64,000 bases of DNA from contig LQXN01000066.1 in assembly GCA_001648575.1 (NCBI GenBank), positions 1-64,000 on the forward strand, in the 5' to 3' direction. The notes under the pieces are model-generated. The model made no database searches and was not told where the DNA came from. It saw only the letters and a program-made list of their open reading frames with translations. This document shows positions 59,768 to 64,000 of this stretch, piece by piece; within the stretch, counting starts at the first letter, position 1; the number at the start of each line of letters is the position of its first letter. Origin of the DNA: Sutcliffiella horikoshii DSM 8719 (lineage in GTDB: Bacteria; Bacillota; Bacilli; Bacillales; Bacillaceae_I). Position numbers and translations under genes: made by a program.

Positions 59768-60874
59768 GTGGGAAACGTGAGCTGTCAATCAAAACAAACC
59801 TATGTTAATAAAGTGTCAATAGGTGCACTTTTATTAGAAAATGGGGAAAAGCTCCCAAATGTAGAAATCGCCTACGAAAGGGTCGGTAACCCGGATGGGG
59901 AAGTGGTTGTGGTGTGCCATGCCCTTACCGGAAATCATGAAACTGTAGGTTCGGAAGCTGACCCTGGTTGGTGGAGCTCATTCATCGGACCTGATCTATA
60001 TATAGATACCAATAGATTTCAAGTGATTACCATGAATGTAATAGGAGGGTGCAATGGTTCCACAGGCCCGCTTAGTATAAATCCCAGTACAGGGAAGGCT
60101 TATGGTGCTGGCTTTCCTGCTGTCACAATAAGGGATATGGTTCATTCACAATATAAAGCACTTGAAATACTTGGGATTAACAGAGCAAGAGCCATCATCG
60201 GGGGTTCACTTGGAGGCATGCAAGTATTAGAGTGGGGAATCCTTTACCCGCACTTTGCAGAAATCTTGGTCCCAATGGCAGTCACCCCTTATTTTACAGA
60301 TTACGCACTAGCCTTCAACTCTATTGGCAGGCATGCGATAATTTCTGACCCTGAATGGAAAAACGGGAATTATCCGGATGGTGCCAAATTAAAAGGACTG
60401 GAAACTGCCAGAATGGTTGGGCTTGTGACATATCGATCGCAATCATTATTCAATGACAGGTTTAACAGAGAACGGAAAAACGGAGAAAACATTGAATATC
60501 AAGTGGATTCGTACATGAAATACCAAGGGGAAAAATTTTCCCGACGGTTTGATGCAAATAGCTATCTTGTTCTGCTTCAGGCAATGGATCAATTTGATAT
60601 TGGCTATGGAAGAGGCGGTTGGGAAAAAGCCCTTCTGAAGGTAGAAGCACATGTGTGTATGTTCTGTTTTAATGGAGACCTCCTTTATCCACCCGGGCTC
60701 GCAAAAAATACAACTGATTTTCTAAAAGGCGCAAAGAAGCAGGTAAATTATATAGAAGTAGATACAAAGTTTGGGCACGATGGCTTCCTCGTCGAATTTG
60801 AAAAGTGGGGGCAGAAAGTGAAAAACTTGTTGGAGAAGGCCCTTTGCTCAAAGATTGTTGCTATTCAAAAATGA
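59768..60874 (+). CDS. metX: Homoserine O-acetyltransferase
   Basis: Alpha/beta-hydrolase-fold acyltransferase that activates homoserine with acetyl-CoA, giving the MetY substrate. The 368-residue protein has VVCHALTGNHET, WWSSFIGPDLYIDTNRFQVI, the nucleophile elbow GGSLGGMQVLEW (Ser about 147), the acid in FNGDLLYPP and the catalytic His in KFGHDGFLVEF. The GTG at 59768 is used; GTG at 59777 is an alternative and neither has a strong ribosome site, so coupling to metY (six bases upstream) is likely. Confidence 0.95.
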   Translation: MGNVSCQSKQTYVNKVSIGALLLENGEKLPNVEIAYERVGNPDGEVVVVCHALTGNHETVGSEADPGWWSSFIGPDLYIDTNRFQVITMNVIGGCNGSTGPLSINPSTGKAYGAGFPAVTIRDMVHSQYKALEILGINRARAIIGGSLGGMQVLEWGILYPHFAEILVPMAVTPYFTDYALAFNSIGRHAIISDPEWKNGNYPDGAKLKGLETARMVGLVTYRSQSLFNDRFNRERKNGENIEYQVDSYMKYQGEKFSRRFDANSYLVLLQAMDQFDIGYGRGGWEKALLKVEAHVCMFCFNGDLLYPPGLAKNTTDFLKGAKKQVNYIEVDTKFGHDGFLVEFEKWGQKVKNLLEKALCSKIVAIQK

Positions 60875-60973
60875 AAATCCGCTAATCGGTATTTCACCAA
60901 ATACCTACTATAGAGGAAAGAATGAGCAACAAAGTATAAGAAAACAGCCCTTAAAGAAAAAGGAAGTGATACG

Positions 60974-62179
60974 ATGTCTTGCATAAATGTAGCATTACTT
61001 GGATTTGGGACAGTAGGTAAGGGAGTTTATCAGTCCATTGATTCCCATCAAACCAGGCTGGAAAAAGTGCTGGGAAAAAGAGTGAAGGTTATTGCGGTTT
61101 TAGTGGAAAATCTTGAAAAGCATAAGAACTTTAAAGAAGAAGGAGTGTTGCTGACTGACAGATTCGAAGATATCTTGGCATTACCGGATTTACAAGTAGT
61201 GGTGGATGCGATTGTTGGCTGCGAACCAGGAAATACCTATTTGAAAAAAGTAATCAAAAAAGGATGCCATGTTGTAACGGCCAACAAAGAAATGTTTGCA
61301 CAACATGGGGAGGAACTAATAGTATTGGCAAAGGAGAACCATGTTACCATTGGGTTTGAAGCAACAGTTGGTGGAGGGATACCTGTCATTCAAACCATCA
61401 AGCAGTTACTGCAAGTGAACCGGGTCAAAAAGATAGAGGCCATATTGAATGGTACCTCGAATTTCATCCTTACGAGCATGAGGAAGGATGGACATTCATT
61501 TGATGTCACCTTAGAGCTCGCTCAACAAAATGGCTATGCAGAATCAGATCCGAGTAATGATATTGAGGGATATGATGCCTTCTACAAAGGTTTGGTCCTC
61601 AGTCAGCTCATTTATGGTGAGACACCTGAAAATAAAACAACCATAAGAAGAGGGATTACAAATATAACATCTGATTTTATTCAAAGAGTCAATGAACTTG
61701 GCTTGCGTTTCAGACATATAGTAACGCTCTATAAGGCAAGCGGGCAAATATATTGTAAGTCAGAGCCGGCCTTGGTTTCATCCGAGCATCCATTTTATCA
61801 AGTGGAGGGGGTGCAGAACGGAGTCTCCATTTACACTGATCTTGTCGGGAATATCCAGCTGAATGGACCAGGAGCAGGTATGTTCCCTACGGCAAGCGCC
61901 ATTCTAGAGGACATAATTCAAATAAATCGCGAAGTGTCGGCTGAACCTTCATTCATAGAATTCCAAGAGGACGGTGAGGACACTTCCAACTGGGTTTTGT
62001 TGAGTGATAAGACAGATATTAAACTTCCTTATGAGACCAAGGTCTTAGCCCGTTCGGACGAAAAAACAATAATTTTGGCAACAGACAATATCGAAAAAAT
62101 CCTTACTGAAAACCCGCTTGCTTCATGCTTTGCTTTAAAAGGTGCTTTTCAACATACTCCTGAAAAAGTAATAATATAA
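60974..62179 (+). CDS. hom: Homoserine dehydrogenase
   Basis: NAD(P)-dependent oxidoreductase giving homoserine from aspartate semialdehyde, the substrate of MetX. The 401-residue protein has the nucleotide motif LLGFGTVGKGVYQ, ANKEMFAQHGEEL, the substrate region EATVGGGIPVIQ and ILNGTSNFILT, and GYAESDPSNDIEGYDA with the catalytic Asp/Lys region. The C-terminal part is shorter than in enzymes with an ACT domain, so threonine feedback may be absent; a second hom in the threonine operon would be expected. AAAGGAAGTGATAC precedes the ATG. Confidence 0.95.
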   Translation: MSCINVALLGFGTVGKGVYQSIDSHQTRLEKVLGKRVKVIAVLVENLEKHKNFKEEGVLLTDRFEDILALPDLQVVVDAIVGCEPGNTYLKKVIKKGCHVVTANKEMFAQHGEELIVLAKENHVTIGFEATVGGGIPVIQTIKQLLQVNRVKKIEAILNGTSNFILTSMRKDGHSFDVTLELAQQNGYAESDPSNDIEGYDAFYKGLVLSQLIYGETPENKTTIRRGITNITSDFIQRVNELGLRFRHIVTLYKASGQIYCKSEPALVSSEHPFYQVEGVQNGVSIYTDLVGNIQLNGPGAGMFPTASAILEDIIQINREVSAEPSFIEFQEDGEDTSNWVLLSDKTDIKLPYETKVLARSDEKTIILATDNIEKILTENPLASCFALKGAFQHTPEKVII

Positions 62180-62180
62180 A

Positions 62181-62367
62181 GGCTCTGTTGAACACCGCTG
62201 TTGATTTCCGCAATAGTCTTCGCTTTCCGCGGGGCGACAATCTTGAGCCTCCTCACAACGTTTGGGGGTGTCAAGATTGTCGCTATTCTCCCGCTGGAGT
62301 CTACGCCTTTTGCTTCAATCAACAGCTGGAAATCTACTCATTATCAACAGTAAACTTTAACAGAGCC
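62181..62367 (+). mobile_element. Non-autonomous IS6-like element (187 bp)
   Basis: Terminal inverted repeats GGCTCTGTTGAA (62181-62192) and TTTAACAGAGCC (62356-62367) match at 11 of 12 positions and resemble IS6-family ends. Flanking 8-mers AATATAAA and GATATAAA agree at seven of eight positions, the target duplication size of IS6 elements. Inside is a GTTGATTTCCGC ... GCTTCAATCAACAG core of the Bacillaceae repeat type with a GACAATCTTGAG / TCAAGATTGTC inverted repeat. No transposase is encoded. Confidence 0.75.
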
Positions 62368-62392
62368 GATATAAAAAAACACTCTTCTTTCT

Positions 62393-62432
62393 AACCAGCT
62401 TGTCTCATATATATGTGACAAGCTGGTTTTTT
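62393..62432 (+). terminator. Terminator of the metY-metX-hom operon
   Basis: AACCAGCTTGTC ... GACAAGCTGGTT followed by TTTT. It lies beyond the inserted mobile element, which probably separates hom from its original terminator. Confidence 0.85.
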
Positions 62433-62467
62433 ATAGGAAACACTGGAAAGAAGAGGGTGGGGAGATC

Positions 62468-63490
62468 GTGAAACGCAGTTGGATGAGTGCTTGTCAAATC
62501 GGAGCGGTGTATGTGGGTACGATAGTGGGAGCCGGATTTGCCACAGGGAAAGAGATAGTTCAGTTTTTTACCCAATATGGCTGGATCGGTTTTTTTACAA
62601 TATTACTTAGCGGATTTCTGTTTATATGGTTAGGAACTAAAATGATGTTGATTTCTAAACGTATAAAAGCAAATTCCTATAAAGAATTCAATGAATATCT
62701 CTTTGGGGCTTCAGCCGGGACCGCTGTGAATATATTTATGTTGGTCATCCTCATTTGTGTCGGGGCAGTCATGCTTTCCGGGGCAGGAGCGGTGTTTGAG
62801 GAACAGCTTGGATGGTCGTTTCAACTGGGGTTGTTGGTCACTGTTATATTGTCAGTGAGTGTCGTCCTCTTTGGGGTGAGAGGGCTTGTTGGAGTCAATA
62901 TTATTGTCGTTCCTGTAATGGTTATCTTTAGTTTTATCATAGCCGGAAACGCCATATTGGAGAATGGTTTTTCCTTTATGGATCTAAACCCAGTCAGCAC
63001 TAGTGTGAAGGGCTGGCTTGCACCTTTTATGTACGTATCGTTCAATCTAGCCATGGCACAACCTGTGTTGGTTCCTTTGGCGGTTGAAGCAAACGATGAC
63101 TGGGTGATCAAGCGCGGCGGTTACATTGGTGGTGCAGTCTTATGTTTTATTTTATTGACCTGCCATATTTCTTTAGCTTCGCTTCCAAATTTTTCATCTT
63201 TTGAAATTCCAATGGCGGAAGTGGTTAAATTGAGTATGCTTTCTTTCTTCGGGATATATGTGTTCGTCATTTATGGAGAGATATTCACATCTGTTGTAAG
63301 TGATATCTTTGGTTTGCAAAGACAATTGGAGAGTATGCTGAACGTTTCCAGGTATGTCATTACAATGGTACTAATCAGCATCATTTATATGATAAGTCAA
63401 ATCGGCTATGGTAGTTTGATTGAGCATTTATATCCTCTTTTTGGCTATGTAAGTATGGCGTTTCTTCTGCTGTTGATTATTAGAAAATGA
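62468..63490 (+). CDS. ykvI: YkvI-type membrane protein (APC-like transporter)
   Basis: Integral membrane protein of 340 residues with about ten hydrophobic segments. It begins SACQIGAVYVGTIVGAGFATGKEIVQFF, whose TIVGAGFATGKE resembles the unwound first helix of APC-superfamily transporters, so an amino-acid-like substrate is plausible but unknown. Length and place downstream of clpE match B. subtilis YkvI (about 347). GTG start at 62468 with GGGGAGATC upstream. Confidence 0.85.
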   Translation: MKRSWMSACQIGAVYVGTIVGAGFATGKEIVQFFTQYGWIGFFTILLSGFLFIWLGTKMMLISKRIKANSYKEFNEYLFGASAGTAVNIFMLVILICVGAVMLSGAGAVFEEQLGWSFQLGLLVTVILSVSVVLFGVRGLVGVNIIVVPVMVIFSFIIAGNAILENGFSFMDLNPVSTSVKGWLAPFMYVSFNLAMAQPVLVPLAVEANDDWVIKRGGYIGGAVLCFILLTCHISLASLPNFSSFEIPMAEVVKLSMLSFFGIYVFVIYGEIFTSVVSDIFGLQRQLESMLNVSRYVITMVLISIIYMISQIGYGSLIEHLYPLFGYVSMAFLLLLIIRK

Positions 63491-63615
63491 AAATGATCTG
63501 TTAATTGGAGCGGAGGCTAAGCTTTTGATAAAAGGCGATGTTTTTGTTGGTAGTAATCCGTGGGGCTTAAGGCCGCCCCACAGATAGCGCATCTGTTCAT
63601 CAGCTGCACACGAAC

Positions 63616-64000
63616 TTATCGTATGAAGGTAGCAACCACAGCCACAATTGGAATGGCAGTCATCAAGACATTTCCCATTAAAAAGAAAGTCATTAATTTC
63701 ACTTTAAGATCTGGTGCCTGACTTTCCAGTGCGGACTTCTTCATTAAATTCATGATGAAATTAACCAGAACACTTGCACCTATAATAACTAGTGGTATGA
63801 TGACGTCAATAGTAGAATCCATCAAGTTAATAAAACCAAAAACAATAAGTATGATCGGCAATGCTTCAATTACGGCGACGTAAATAAAAAACTTTGTCTG
63901 GATCTGAGACAAAGAGCCCGGCTCAACAACAAGTTTCTCCATGCTTGATCTTAGGGCAATTGAAATACCAAAGCTTGCAATCACAGCAGCTAACACAAAT
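63616..64000 (-). CDS. ATP-synthase c-subunit-like double-hairpin membrane protein (partial)
   Basis: The N-terminus is cut by the right edge; 128 codons of the 3' part are visible. The first part, ASFGISIALRSSMEKLVVEP then FFIYVAVIEALPIILIVFGFI, resembles the F0 c subunit: glycine-bearing helix 1, short polar loop, and helix 2 with the proton-binding Glu in IEALPI. A second, similar hairpin follows (GASVLVNFIMNLMKKSALES ... MGNVLMTAIPIVAVVATFI) in which the Glu position is Thr. No atp genes are near, and it is convergent with ykvI. It may be an internal duplication like V-type proteolipids or an unrelated membrane family; function unknown. Confidence 0.6.
   Translation of the reverse strand, partial: FVLAAVIASFGISIALRSSMEKLVVEPGSLSQIQTKFFIYVAVIEALPIILIVFGFINLMDSTIDVIIPLVIIGASVLVNFIMNLMKKSALESQAPDLKVKLMTFFLMGNVLMTAIPIVAVVATFIR

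Noticed and set aside
62188-62394. 68-codon open frame on the plus strand
   Set aside because: Lies within the non-autonomous element and its flank; no homology and no ribosome site.
63500-63610. Further repeat-element copy (GTGGGGCTTAAGGCCGCCCC)
   Set aside because: Some core-like words, but ends and order cannot be aligned to either family.

Overview
The window looks like the chromosome of an endospore-forming Bacillaceae bacterium. It carries a GerA/B/C germinant-receptor operon, an alpha/beta-type SASP, a KinE-type sporulation kinase, a Spo0E-like phosphatase, SigI/RsgI, ClpE under CtsR boxes, and S-box (SAM-I) riboswitches. The backbone order ligD-ku ... sigI-rsgI-sspD-ktrD-kinE-ogt-mtnAK-mtnU-mtnE-mtnWXBD ... 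mhqR ... clpE-ykvI matches, from memory, the ykoU-ykvI segment of Bacillus subtilis. Blocks absent from that segment are interposed. Species cannot be fixed from the sequence alone.

Layout. 1-3.9 kb: decayed transposase end, a small unknown gene, kynureninase plus kynurenine formamidase, and a membrane-anchored hydrolase. 4-7.7 kb: germinant receptor operon (leftward). 7.8-13.4 kb: a nuclease/XPD-type helicase fusion, an FbpA-like peptide, a MscS channel, a YeiH-type permease and an unknown small gene. 13.5-16.4 kb: bacterial NHEJ (LigD, Ku). 16.5-22 kb: SDR oxidoreductase, SigI/RsgI, SspD, KtrD. 22.1-28.8 kb: a glycan-use island (LacI regulator, six-hairpin debranching-type glycosidase, sugar ABC transporter without ATPase) with cre and operator palindromes. 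28.8-31.5 kb: several tiny hydrophilic proteins and a B12-binding radical SAM protein. 31.9-35.6 kb: KinE-like kinase, Ogt, ArsR-DUF2087 regulator. 35.9-44.5 kb: complete methionine salvage pathway with two S-box leaders. 45-52 kb: CoA-disulfide reductase, CBS-ACT protein, YibQ-like deacetylase, Spo0E-like peptide, ZIP transporter, MhqR-like regulator, M3 peptidase. 52.6-57.8 kb: MurE paralog, polysaccharide deacetylase, ClpE. 57.9-62.2 kb: metY-metX-hom behind two tandem SAM-I riboswitches. 62.2-64 kb: a small non-autonomous element, YkvI, and a truncated protein resembling an ATP-synthase c subunit.

The most striking observation is a family of about 180-220-bp non-coding elements with imperfect terminal inverted repeats of the type CAGTGTGTAGACAAAG. 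There are seven copies plus one remnant. Every one of the seven copies sits between two near-identical copies of a local palindrome, in six cases the host gene's own Rho-independent terminator. The flanks differ from copy to copy but match each other, so the element appears to insert next to hairpins and duplicate the whole hairpin (17-31 bp). A second element (62181-62367) has IS6-like ends and a near-perfect 8-bp target duplication. Other points worth attention are four operator-like repeats at exact 16-bp spacing before an ArsR-DUF2087 gene, tandem SAM riboswitches, a MurE paralog with an altered DNPR motif, and a double-hairpin F0c-like protein at the right edge. All functional calls come from reading motifs and remembered families; no database search was run.
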